64,000 nucleotides of DNA from Fragilaria crotonensis. Taxonomy: Eukaryota > Bacillariophyta > Fragilariophyceae > Fragilariales > Fragilariaceae. Every line of letters begins with the position of its first letter. The stretch's first letter is position 1. Positions 22,605 to 33,076 of this stretch are shown in pieces. Where the stretch lies: positions 1 through 64,000 of the forward strand of contig JAKSYS010000250.1 in assembly GCA_022925895.1 (NCBI GenBank), in the 5' to 3' direction. The translations under genes were made by a program, and so were the position numbers. The notes under the pieces are model-generated. The model was not told the DNA's origin, searched no databases, and saw only the letters and a list, made by a program, of their open reading frames with translations.

Positions 22605-23238
22605 ATGCCTGCAAGAAAAGATTTCTCAAAGAAAACCTGGGATCTTGCCAAGAATCCTGGGTCTCATTTTACTCCAGACTCCAGAGTTTTACCTGCTGCT
22701 ACCGTAGACACCTTCGACAATGCATTCACACTCATTCAACCTCGCAAGGCACCTCTCCAACCGCAACGAACCGGATCTCCTCCGTAAGTCGTAATCATCT
22801 GGCCATGGCGGATTTGGCTCCTTGTTTCCAGCTCCGCGCTCACACGTGTCTACCAAATTTTCAGATGAGTCTCTTGTAGAAGGTAAGATCCCGGAAGAAT
22901 GCAGCAATTCAAGATCATGTATATTCATCCGAAACATCCACTCTCGTTCAAAAGATTCTAGCGCCGACATGGATTCAAGCTTCTCAAAGGAGTTCTGCAA
23001 GGCAATCGCCAACAAGATGTGTGTGGACTCTTCATTTCCATCCGAGTGTAAGAGATTCCCAGATATCATGTCAGAACTTAGGAGAAGGAATTCCGAAAAG
23101 TCCGACCACGCCATTGCATTTGCTGGCATGAGCGCAGGAGAGCAAGCCGCTGCCATGGCAGCGCGCGAGAGCGGGCACCTTGCTCATGCCCAAGTCCAGC
23201 GCCGTCTCACAAGTTCCCGACACACCTTCCAAAAGTGA
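22605..23238 (+). other. Possible hypothetical gene or degraded sequence, strand uncertain
   Basis: Two plus-strand frames (22605-22787 and 22822-23238) look partly protein-like (MPARKDFSKKTWDLAKNPG; GMSAGEQAAAMAARESGHLAH). A good donor (ccgtaagt at about 22783) and acceptor (gtttccag at about 22830) lie between them, but the phases do not match for a simple join. A minus-strand frame of 155 codons (22689-23156) spans the same region without interruption. Neither shows a known domain, so I cannot assign a gene. Confidence 0.25.
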
Positions 23239-24729
23239 AGCACGGGTATCACCAAAATCTACTTCACGATGAGAACACTTCATGACATCATGTTTTCATA
23301 TCCACAAATCACGAGGCCTGCATGAAACTGCACTCTTCTATTTCAAATTCATCCTTTATTTGCCGTCACTGACGAGGGATCGATGAAATCATTACACAGC
23401 GCCTTAATTGCTTCGATTCTACTTCGATTGAATGCACTTTGGTGCACTTAGTACATGCAGAGAAAGCTGTACTGGAGTACTACGCTGTAGTTCTATAACT
23501 CGTATAGATATTATTCAACAGGATGACTTTGCACCTTGAGCTCTCTTTAATCATTCTCCGTTCATTCTTTATCGCTCGATAACGAAGAGTGAGGCCTGCA
23601 GACACGAGTTACGATTCCCTTCCTTCCACCTCCGGTCGACAACGTCAGGTATTCACTGTGAACTTTTGAGCCTCGTGGCGTAACGAAAAACCATGTGTTG
23701 ATCGATCTTCCTTTGCCATACATCCCTAATCGATTCGTCAAGCATTTGGGATTCGCCATCAATCTCAAGCCGGAACTCAATGTCGTCCACACGTCCCTAT
23801 CGTATCACGAAAGCACTACTTCTGCTGTCGTGTAGACATTGAGTCTCCGAATGAGAATCATATTGATCTTTTGCATTCACCAAAAAGACGCCCAGACGTC
23901 ACCCTAATGCATTGACCCTTGCAAGATAGGACTGGGGAGCTGTGAAACTCCTTGCGGCGGAGTACAACTGTTCCGCGTTCTGTTACTTGATAGGACATGA
24001 TTGCATCGATCGTTTTGACACTTCTTAAAATAGTAGTCTACTCGTACCGTGCCCGTGTTCTACGTTCCTGTCTACTCTAGTACTCCACCGGAAACAGAAG
24101 AGTCATCGACGTCACAACTCACAACCCTGAAACTACGGTAAATACGTTACTGGAGTACCATTGCGATACGAACGTTGGATTGGTACTGCAATCCGAGTAT
24201 TAGCGAGCAGTGAATAGAGTTGGGGAGTACAATACTGTATTTCTGAGTGCATGCAGTCCTTTTATAAGCGTACCAGTAGCAGTAGTACCGGGCGTAGGAG
24301 TGCTACTTCAGGCGTACGTCGTACTGTACCTGGTCAAAAAAAAACACCGGCGAGCACACATATGGTATGACATAATACTGGGTATGCATAGCACAGTCCC
24401 AGCTGCCGTAGGGATTACATAGGAAGTGCAGGACTATCCATGATCGTTTGTCGGTTTAAATTTGATGCGGATTAACAAGTGGCCTTCCGAATTGTTTGGC
24501 TTTAGGCTGTGCATTTGGGCAAAGATGAAACCGCCATTCAACATGCAACAGATGGTTCAATGTTCCAGGTTCAAGGGGCCCGTATGAATACCAATTTTGA
24601 AGTGCAACCACTAGCATTACGACGGTTGTACATGGTACCTGGTACGATAGTGATACTCATGAGAAGGAGGCAAGATCGTGAAACGAAATCTTGAGAACAG
24701 AAATTTTTTACGTTTCTCAAGAATCCACC
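23239..24729. other. Intergenic region
   Basis: No gene is supported. A minus-strand frame at 23562-23792 has no recognisable features. From 23450 to 23490 and from 24030 to 24330 the DNA is rich in GTAC words such as GGAGTACTACG and GTACCGTGC. Confidence 0.4.
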
Positions 24730-25522
24730 ATGTTGCCCTACGCAGCTCAAGCCTACACCAGAGTTGCCGCCTCTTTCCATTGGATGGTGGCCATCCCATT
24801 AATTGGATGTGTTGGGACTGTTTTGAAAGCTCAGGTAAGTAATATACAAATGTGATGCGACACTGCTGCTGCTTTCTACCAGATTCAAGAAGCAAGACTT
24901 GTTTATGCGCGTGTACGTGTCTGCCGTTGTACTGATCTAACAGTTGTGTCATTCCATCTTGCCAGCAAGCGCCGAAGGAAGATAAGGGATACTGGATGTA
25001 TACTCATAAGTCTTTGGGTCTCTTGACCGCAATCGTCGTCGCTCCTCGGCTTGTCTACCGAGTTTACAACAGGTCGCCTACAAAGTTGAAGAAGTGCAGG
25101 GCTCGTCAGCTATTGAAACCATCGCGTCCAAAGCCGTTCATTATGGCTTGTATGCTTTCATGATTATTATGCCCGCGACTGGTGTTGCGATGGATACTAC
25201 GGAGGCAAGGGTTTGCCGTTTTTCTACACAACATTTTCGAGTCCCGTAGCGGCAGACGATGCTCAAAAGAAAACGTACGGTGAGATTGCCAAGAATGTGA
25301 GTTCAGCCGGTCGGGTGGCCATGTATCTGATCTGTTTGGTGCTACTTTCCTATTCCAAAGTTACTCACAACACTATCTCGCAGTCGTTCAAGCTCCACAA
25401 GCAAATTGAACCTATGGAAAGTACTTGGTTCCACTTCACGTTGGTGGGGCGTCCAGCATTCGGCACGAGGCCACGCCATCTTCACCCGCATCAACCCATT
25501 CCGCACTGGACCTGGTCTCTAA
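24730..25522 (+). pseudogene. Cytochrome b561-like membrane haem protein, frame broken
   Basis: The gene starts MLPYAAQAYTRVAASFHWMV. Exon 1 (24730-24834) is followed by an intron ending at 24965, exon 2 (24966-25296), a second intron (25297-25383, gtgagt...gcag) and a last part from 25384 to the stop at 25522. Translation in changing frames gives the full family pattern: FHWMVAIPLIG, YWMYTHKSLGLLTA, IASKAVHYGLYAFMIIMPATG, GGKGLPFFYTTFSS, KLHKQ, and the end HAIFTRINPFRTGPGL. These are the four helices and the haem-ligand histidines of bacterial-type b561 (YceJ/CybB) proteins. About four single-base steps near 25073, 25194, 25409 and 25450-25475 break the frame, while the amino-acid sequence remains well conserved. 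Such a pattern fits either a very recent pseudogene or uncorrected base deletions. The trypsin-like gene next door shows the same. Confidence 0.75.
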
Positions 25523-25555
25523 ATCGATACGATGTGCATTTGTTGTTTCTGCCAA

Positions 25556-26939
25556 TTAGTGAACTAAGTCTTCTTTAGTGGTAGATTGAGAACATTCGGG
25601 CTTTTGACAGGTCTCAGGGCAAAAGACCATGTAATTTAGGCACCTTCGACTCTTCCGTTGCTTGACCCACGTACAATCACGCACAACGTCTCCCGTAATA
25701 AAGAGTTGTTGATCATTGCAAGAATCAGATATCATCGACTGAGTGAGAATGACTAGTTCGACGGTCGGCTTGGCTGTGGGCTTCCTTGGTTCCGACACGA
25801 CGGGAACACCATCACCAGATATCATCAACGATGGCTCTATGGATGGCCCTAGCTTGAATGAAGGACGACCACTCGGTAACTCCGAAGCCTCCACAGAGGG
25901 TGATGGAGAAGGGCGTTGGGTTGGATATGGCGAAGGATTCAAAGAAGGATCGCTAGATGGGCTCACAGTCTTAGGATCGGGAAATTCACTTAAATGCGTC
26001 CATCTTCACAGTCGTCTGACTCAAGTCGTTACAAACTACGTCGTCGATCCAGGTGTCAAACGTTGAGACTCCGTGTAAACACTGGGAAATGCGCGTGACG
26101 CACATGCAAATCCTCAAGATGTGATAGCACTGACGACCCTTGGGCCACCAAAGGCCCCCAGAGTCCCCTGACACGAGTCCTTTCCATCATCCGATGCGCA
26201 AATCATGGTCTGTGGATTGTACTTGGCTCCATACATGGACGCGCAATCCTGTTGATACGTCACATCCACTTTCATGAGTTGATTGGTTGTTCCCGCCTTC
26301 TTGCAGTCGACCCATCCGATTGCAGTTAGAGTTGTTGGGACAGTACCGGTCCGAAAAAGAGTTGCTGTCTTTGCACCCGGATGACGACTTGGAAGATGTA
26401 TCAGGGCAATATCATTGTTGTTTGTACTTGAATCATAGTCAGGATGGACTCTCTTGTTCTCCCATGATATCGGATAATTTGTGACACCTTATCTACGTTG
26501 ACATCATATCGATTGATGTCGACAGATGTTACTGCGTACACGCAGTGTGCAGCTGTAACCACAACATTGGTGTAATCAATGTACCTCCACAGACAGGCTT
26601 CTTTCCATTCATTGATCCAAAATAGAGGGCCACGATGTACGGGAACTCCTCTTGTCCCGCCGTAGTGCCACCGACGATGCGAGCCAAAGATTGGGATGAC
26701 CACGATCCGTGGCGCCTTTCGCGTAGCTTGCGAGATGATCTATTCTCCTCATTGTGTGTACAAGAAATCACACTGAACAAGAGCAGTACGGAAATGACCA
26801 AGAGCATGGTCAACAGAGGAGACCAGGCTTTGCTCGTCTTGCACCAGCAATTATTGCCATAAAGGTAATTGCTTGGCCTGGAACGAACCTCGCCATCTAT
26901 CATCAGAGTATTGGGAGGTATCTCTGAGGCTCGGTCCAT
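25556..26939 (-). pseudogene. Trypsin-like serine protease (S1), frame broken
   Basis: Minus strand, starting MDRASEIPPNTLM with a signal-anchor segment (LLTMLLVISVLLLFSVISC). The activation cleavage region ARIVGGTTAGQEEFPYIVALYF and CGGTLITP follow. After several frame changes the family pieces continue: AAHCVYAVTSVDINRYDV (catalytic His) and, further on, GDSGG (catalytic Ser region). The C-terminal tail from about 25966 to 25556 is a long Ser/Pro-rich linker (PSSDPSLNPSPYPTQRPSPS) and a Cys-rich end (CTWVKQRKSRRCLNYMVFC). The Cys-rich end has the same cysteine spacing as in the intact paralogue at 37.6-38.8 kb. Several base-level indels separate the parts, so no full-length product is readable. 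It is one of two paralogues flanking the Harbinger element. Confidence 0.72.
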
Positions 26940-27247
26940 CCTACAAATTGAGAATGATATCGCCTTGGAGCATCAGCAATGCAGCTCACAGCTCAGACAC
27001 TGTTCGACGATTATCATTCGTGGTCGTAATGGTGTCGAAAATCGGTCTGTCGGATATCAAAATGACCAATCCCGTGTAATGTATGGGACTCTGTACGGAG
27101 TATAAGTACGGAGGATGCAAGGTTTTGAAATGACATTATTGCGTCATACTCAATACTCAGAGTCTCAGAGAGCAAACACTCTATTTATAAAATATTGAGC
27201 TATGGAGAGTGCGACAAGCACCACCAACACCGCAGGTATATTCCGAG

Positions 27248-27250
27248 TTA
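27248..27250. repeat. Target-site duplication TTA, left copy
   Basis: TTA immediately left of the terminal inverted repeat; the matching TTA is at 37161-37163. A 3-bp TWA duplication is the hallmark of PIF/Harbinger insertion. Confidence 0.85.
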
Positions 27251-27267
27251 GGCCGTCTCTTACGGTG
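27251..27267 (+). repeat. Harbinger left terminal inverted repeat
   Basis: GGCCGTCTCTTACGGTG, matching the right end at 37144-37160 in inverse orientation at 13 of 17 positions. The inner CTTACGGTG is identical at both ends. Confidence 0.88.
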
Positions 27268-27326
27268 AACGAAAATCGTGACATAAACAAGAACAAAAAT
27301 GTCTTTTTGTTTCTGTTCTTGAAAAA

Positions 27327-27339
27327 TACGTCCCTTACG
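27327..27339 (+). repeat. Harbinger subterminal inverted repeat, left
   Basis: TACGTCCCTTACG, a perfect inverse match to 37064-37076. Together with the terminal repeat it gives two CTTACGG words per end. Confidence 0.85.
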
Positions 27340-27436
27340 GCGACAAGAATACAAACATAACATAAACGCATTCTTGTCGCTGACAAAAATAAAATAAATT
27401 CTTGTTCGGCGAACAAGAATGGTTTGATCAATTCGA

Positions 27437-27850
27437 TTGCAGTGCTCGTCTGACGTCTTCGCCTATATCTTGTATCTTGTGGTGCTCAATCATCACAGCT
27501 ATTCATATTATTATCATCATTGTATCTGGTGCTCTCAAACAAGTGATCAAGACAATCTCTCACACGACCAACAAGACATATTGCCGCCACGTAATTCTTC
27601 GGCATCAAGCAAGTTCATTGGAGGTTCTCCACTCCAGAAAGAGCTGCAAGGTGTTGCTGCTTTTGTTGCATTAGCAGATATTCATCGTAAAGGCGACTCG
27701 ATTACCCACGCCATGCAACATACAATGATTGGAGAGAAGTATTATGGAAATCCAAGTGACCCCGACTCAATCGGTTTGGCAGAGCAATTAGTCAATGGGA
27801 ACGGAGTCTTTCGCGGGCTGTATACTCTATTGGAGGATGAGGAAGGAATT
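27437..27850 (+). pseudogene. Harbinger accessory gene, 5' part
   Basis: This frame belongs to the second gene of the Harbinger element, split by the LTR insertion at 27850/27851. It reads through FIGGSPLQKELQGVAAFVA, HAMQHTMIGEKYYGNPSDPD and FRGLYTLLEDEEGI up to the insertion. No ATG is visible at the upstream end of the frame; the first in-frame ATGs are within HAMQHTM, so an upstream exon or a short intron near 27.5 kb is possible. I recognise no domain in this part. The same frame resumes beyond the LTR element at 33082, after the duplicated GAATT, which shows that the gene was continuous before insertion. Confidence 0.7.
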
Positions 27851-28231
27851 TGCAGTACACCGCACGTGCCCTTAGCGTAGTGCGATACAGTATACTATAT
27901 TACTAGTATCCAGTACTACAATACAATGGCCATGTATAGTACTTGGATATACCGGTAGACTAGTAATACCATAGTACAGTGCAACAATAGAACACTGATC
28001 CTGTACAACAGTACAACCGTACAACAGTAGAATGAGAACTGTCTGACATCTCTTGGAGACTCACTGAGTCTCCTAGATGAATGAAAGAGAACAGTCCAAT
28101 CCCACCAAGGATGGGACTGCTCTCTTGTTTAAAAACTAGTCTCATAACTTTTAATAAGGTGCAACTATTAATCCTTTAAAACTAGCTACAAATTAGCCTC
28201 CAAAATAAAACTGATTACTTCGCGTAGGGCA
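27851..28231 (+). repeat. 5' LTR of the gypsy element
   Basis: 381 bp, starting TGCAGTACACCGC and ending GTAGGGCA. It is collinear with the 3' LTR apart from two small length differences. It is rich in GTAC/TACTAG words like the host's intergenic DNA. Confidence 0.93.
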
Positions 28232-31200
28232 CAGTGAATTCACTCCCAGTAGTCAGTACATCACCATGACGAACAAAAATAAAGGTAAGCGCAAAGCGTC
28301 TGAAAATTCGTCTGCGGAACATGTCGCATTCCGTCAGTCGAACCTCGCGTTGAATCCGCCGTCGATTTATTTTGATAGGCCCAAGAAATCGACAGAGAAA
28401 TCTGACGATGAGGGCAACTATAAAAAAATCGACGTCCCGATTGAAGCCGGAAATGCGAACTCCAAAATATCGAAAAGAGAATTCGTTTGTTTGGAGACTA
28501 CGACACCTCGCCAGAAGCGTGGGTGAAGTGGCGCATAGAGCTCGAGGAGGTCATTCGTGACTATCCGCTCGAGTCTGGCGAACAAAAGCGTCTATGGCTC
28601 TTGCACTACTTAAGGGCAGTGCAAGAGACAAATTCCAGCAAACGTGGCGTAGACTCGATACGGAGAACGTAGCGGGTCCCGCACGACAGAGGAAGACTCA
28701 AACGAGATTTTCCAGCTGGTAATGACGGAAGTTGGTAAGTCTTACTTCCCAATCTTGCATGCGTACCAGAAGCAGGTGGTGTACATGCAGCATTACCTAC
28801 GTCTTGGAAGTCATACGGTTCGTAACTTTGCTACGCGTTTACGCGAGCTAAATAATTACTTACCGTATTTTCCACGGGAAGAAGGTAAGGCTGAACCGTC
28901 TAAATTGTCTGATGACGACTTGATTCAAATTCTCAACCAGGCGAAGCCTGAAGAATGGCAAGCGGTCATTCTTGGTGCGAACATCGAGCTTTATAAGTTC
29001 GATTTTCAAGGCACTGTTGATTATTTTGAGAAACTTGAACTCAGACAGGCACTTGAGGCCAAACGTCGTAAGGTGGACAAATCCGATAACCCTGAGGGCA
29101 CGAAAAAGGGCAATTGGAACGGTAAGTCCGCTGACAAAATGGCAACGGCCAAAACACAGTCGTCTAAGTATAAGAAGTGTGCGCATTGCGGTCGTGCGAA
29201 TCATACTACGAAAGACTGTTGGTTTAACCCTGAGAACAAGGAAACAGAAACCTGGTAAGAAAAATGTCGGTTTTACCGACCGAAATGTCTTGATGACGCA
29301 GGAGCAGCTTAACGCTATCCTTGAGCGTCTTCCACGCAACCCGAAGTCTGGCAAGCGTAAGGTCCGCGACTTTACACCCGAGCACCGAGAATTCGGATGC
29401 AGAAATCGTGGAAATGTTCAGTCCCAAGACAACCATTAGCACAGTAGAGACTAAAGAAGATAGTGACGAAAGTTCCATCTACTTTGGTTCATTTTCTAGT
29501 GAGATATTGCCATCCAAAGATGGCCATGGCAGTAAGAGACAAAAACAAAAACACAAAACCACCGAAGTCGTGGGCGAAGTGATGGGAACAGGCAAACCCG
29601 GCATTGTTCGCATTTTGCTAGACACTGGAGCATCTGCGACAATTATAAAGGATGCGATACGGGGCTTAACTGGACCGGTATTCAAAACATCACATACACG
29701 ATGGCACACTATGGGTGGTCAATTCGTAACGAAACTGCAACGGGAAATTAAATTCAAATTACCCGAGTTTAGTACGTCAAAGATAGTACAATGGGTGTGT
29801 CACGAGGACACACATACGTTGCGCAAGAATGCACAGTATGACATGATCATCGGTGCAGATTTACTATCAGAATTGGGTATCGAAATTAATTTCAATACAC
29901 AACGGATAGTATGGGAAGGTGTAGAAATTCCCATGAAAGAAAAACACGTAATATCCGATCTACAGAATGCTACAGCTATCTACTACCACAGTATCGAACC
30001 TACGGTACTCAAGGAAGCAGAAGCGAGGCAGAAACGTATACTGGATGCAGACTATAGTGCGTTAGATCTGGATGACTACGCACACATGGATACGCACCTA
30101 AGTAACGATCAACAAAAACAACTCACGTTCGCTACGAAAGTATCCGAAGTTGTTTAGTGGAGGACTGGGCGTACTCAATGTACCGCCTGTACATCTCGAA
30201 CTACGGCCCTTAAGTAAGGATGAGAAGCCGTATCACGCTCGTCCGTTCCCTGTACCAAAATGCTACGAGGAAACAACGAAGAAAGAAATTCAACGTTTAT
30301 GTGACATAGGAGTATTAACGAAGTGCAATGACTGAGTGGGCGGCACCAACGTTCATACAGCCTAAAAGACTGGTGACGTTCGAGTCCTAACGGACTTTCG
30401 TGTACTTAATAGGTACATAAACGTAAACCATACCCGTTACCCAAGATTGCAGACCTTCTTCAGAAACTTGAAGGGTTTAATTGGGCAACGGCTCTGGACT
30501 TAAGTATGGGCTACTACCATATTGTCCTGGATAAAGAATCCAGCTATCTATGTACAATGATTGTACCCTGGGGCAAATATCGCTACTGTCGCCTACCTAT
30601 GGGTTTGAATGGCAGTCCTGACATCTTTCAGGCCATAATTAATGACATTATGGGCGATTTGCCTAATGTGCGTGCGTACTTAGATGACATACTGATTACA
30701 ACAGCAGGTTCCTACGAGGACCATCTTCAGCATGTTGAACTCGTGTTGCAACGCCTAACTGATGTTGGCTTTGCCGTTAACCTACGTAAATCCTCGTTCG
30801 CTGTGACCGAGCTTGATTACTTAGGATATTGGATTACTCGTCGCGGTATCCAACCTCAACCTAAGAAAGTGGAAGCGATTATGCGGCTGACACCACCAAC
30901 TACCAAACGGCAGTTAAGACGTTTCTTAGGTATGATCAATTACTACCGTGACATGTGGCGACGTAGAAGTCACATACTAGCACCGCTTACGGCGCTGTGT
31001 TCTGCCAAAGCTAAATTTATTTGGCACGATAAAGAACAGAAAGCATTTGAAGACATTAAGGCCATAATAAGTCGAGAGACATTACTGGCTTATCCTGACT
31101 TCTCAAAGACTTTCACATTTATACGGACTCCAGTGATTATCAACTGGGAGCAGTCATAATGCAAAATGACCGTCCGTTAGCTTTCTACAGTAGGAAACTT

Positions 31201-32692
31201 AACAGCGCTCAAAAACGTTACACGACTGGTGAACAAGAGCTGTTATCCATAGTAGAAACACTTAAGGAATTCAAAAATATACTATTAGGTCAAAACTGAT
31301 AGTACATACCGATCATAAGAATCTCCTATATCAGAAAATGTCCACTGATCGTATAATACGATGGAGACTCCTGATAGAAGAGTTTGGACCTACCTTTCTA
31401 CATATAAAGGAGAAAAGAACGTCATTGCTGACGCCTTGTCAAGATTAGATGCGAACTTCAATGAGAAGTTACCAACAGAGCCTACAAATGATACGATGGC
31501 TTACATCTTCATGACAAAACAGACGTTAAAGAAACTGACTTTCCGTTAAGTCCTATGCTAATCGCTAAATACCAACGGTTAGATAATGAGCTTAAACGAA
31601 GAAGTACGAAATCAAAAAGTCAGAACTTCAATACCAAAACAATTGAAGGAGTTGAGGTCATTACGTACCAAGGAAAAATATATATTCCTATTCAACTTCA
31701 ACAACGCGTAGTGGCTTGGTATCATGAGTATCTAGCACACCCAGGCGAATCACGCACTGAAGCAACGATACGACAAACATGTACGTGGCCAAAATTACGT
31801 AGTCACGTTGAGACATTCTGTAAGACGTCGTGCGTGTCAACTATTTAAGAAACAAAGGAAGAAGTATGGACACTTACCTCCTAAGGAAGCTGAAGAACTT
31901 CCTGGTCTGTAAACGTAGACTTGATTGGACCATACGTTGTACGTACTCCAACGTCTACGCATACACTTCGTGCGTTGACTATGATTGATCCCGTAACAGG
32001 ATGGTTCGAAGTCATAGCAATACCAGATAAGAACGCACATACTGTTATGGAAGCGTTTAATAATACGTGGTTGACGAGATATCCACGACCCCAACATATA
32101 GGGTATGATAACGGTTCGAATTCAAAGCACAATTCAAACAAATGTGCGAGAATTATGGTATGAAAGAAAACCGTCATCCAGTTACAACCCACAATCAAAC
32201 GGTATTGTAGAACGAGTACATCAAGTACTGGGTAATGCACTTCGGACATTCGAACTCGAACAAAAGAACTCGATGCGAATGACCCTTGGGGACCGTTCCG
32301 TGCAGCTGCGTGGGCAATACGTAGTACAGTACATACTACATTAGATGCTACACCCGGACAGTTAGTATTTGGACGCGACATGTTGTTGCCCATCCAATTA
32401 AAGACGGATTGGGCTAGGATAAGACAACGTAAGCAAGATACTATTAACGCCAATAATAAAAAAGGAAAATGCTAAACGCATTGAACACGAGTACCGTGTT
32501 GGCGAAAAAGTCCTACTAGAAAAACCAGGACTGATCTCCAAATTATCCGCCCCACGTACGGGACCTTATCGGATTACTGAAACCTATGCTAATGGTACAG
32601 TACGCATTCAACGTGGCATTGTCAATGAACGTGTCAACATACGTCGACTAACACCATATAAAGAACGCGTACCGCCCAATTAGGGAAGCGAG

Positions 32693-33076
32693 TGCAGTAC
32701 ACCGCACGTGCCCTTAGCGTAGTGCGATACAGTATACTATATTACTAGTATCCAGTACTACAATACAATGGCCATGTATAGTACTTGGATATACCGGTAG
32801 ACTAGTAATACCATAGTACAGTGCAACAATAGAACACTGATCCTGTACAACAGTACAACCGTACAACAGTAGAATGAGAACTGTCTGACATCTCTTGGAG
32901 ACTCACTGAGTCTCCTAGATGAATGAAAGAGAACAGTCCAATCCCACCAAGGATGGGACTGCTCTCTTGTTTTAAAAACTAGTCTCATAACTTTTAATAA
33001 GGTGCAACTATTAATCCTTTAAAACTAGCTACAAATTAGCCTCCAAAATAAAACTGATTACTTCGCGCGTAGGGCA
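32693..33076 (+). repeat. 3' LTR of the gypsy element
   Basis: 384 bp, the same sequence as the 5' LTR except one extra base in a T-run and one extra CG near the end. It is followed directly by the duplicated target GAATT. Confidence 0.93.

Larger units (their letters stand above)
27851..33076 (+). mobile_element. Ty3/gypsy LTR retrotransposon (fossil), nested in Harbinger
   Basis: The element is 5226 bp, flanked by a 5-bp duplication GAATT (27846-27850 and 33077-33081), with LTRs at 27851-28231 and 32693-33076 that begin TG and end CA. In order on the plus strand: a Gag-like region with a CCHC zinc knuckle (about 28.3-29.3 kb), an aspartic protease with DTGAS (about 29.6 kb), reverse transcriptase with YLDDILI (about 30.2-31.1 kb), RNase H (about 31.1-31.5 kb) and integrase (about 31.6-32.5 kb). 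Reverse transcriptase before integrase, with the YLDD form, places it in Ty3/gypsy, as in the GyDi elements of diatoms. A purine-rich stretch precedes the 3' LTR. The LTRs differ only by a 1-base and a 2-base indel, so insertion was recent. The internal frames are broken at about ten places and it does not look autonomous. Confidence 0.93.

Noticed and set aside
22689-23156. Minus-strand frame of 155 codons
   Set aside because: It competes with plus-strand frames over the same DNA; no domain or splice evidence favours either strand.
29321-30157. Frame taken as a possible host gene
   Set aside because: DTGAS protease motif and its position between Gag-like and reverse-transcriptase regions show it is part of the gypsy element.
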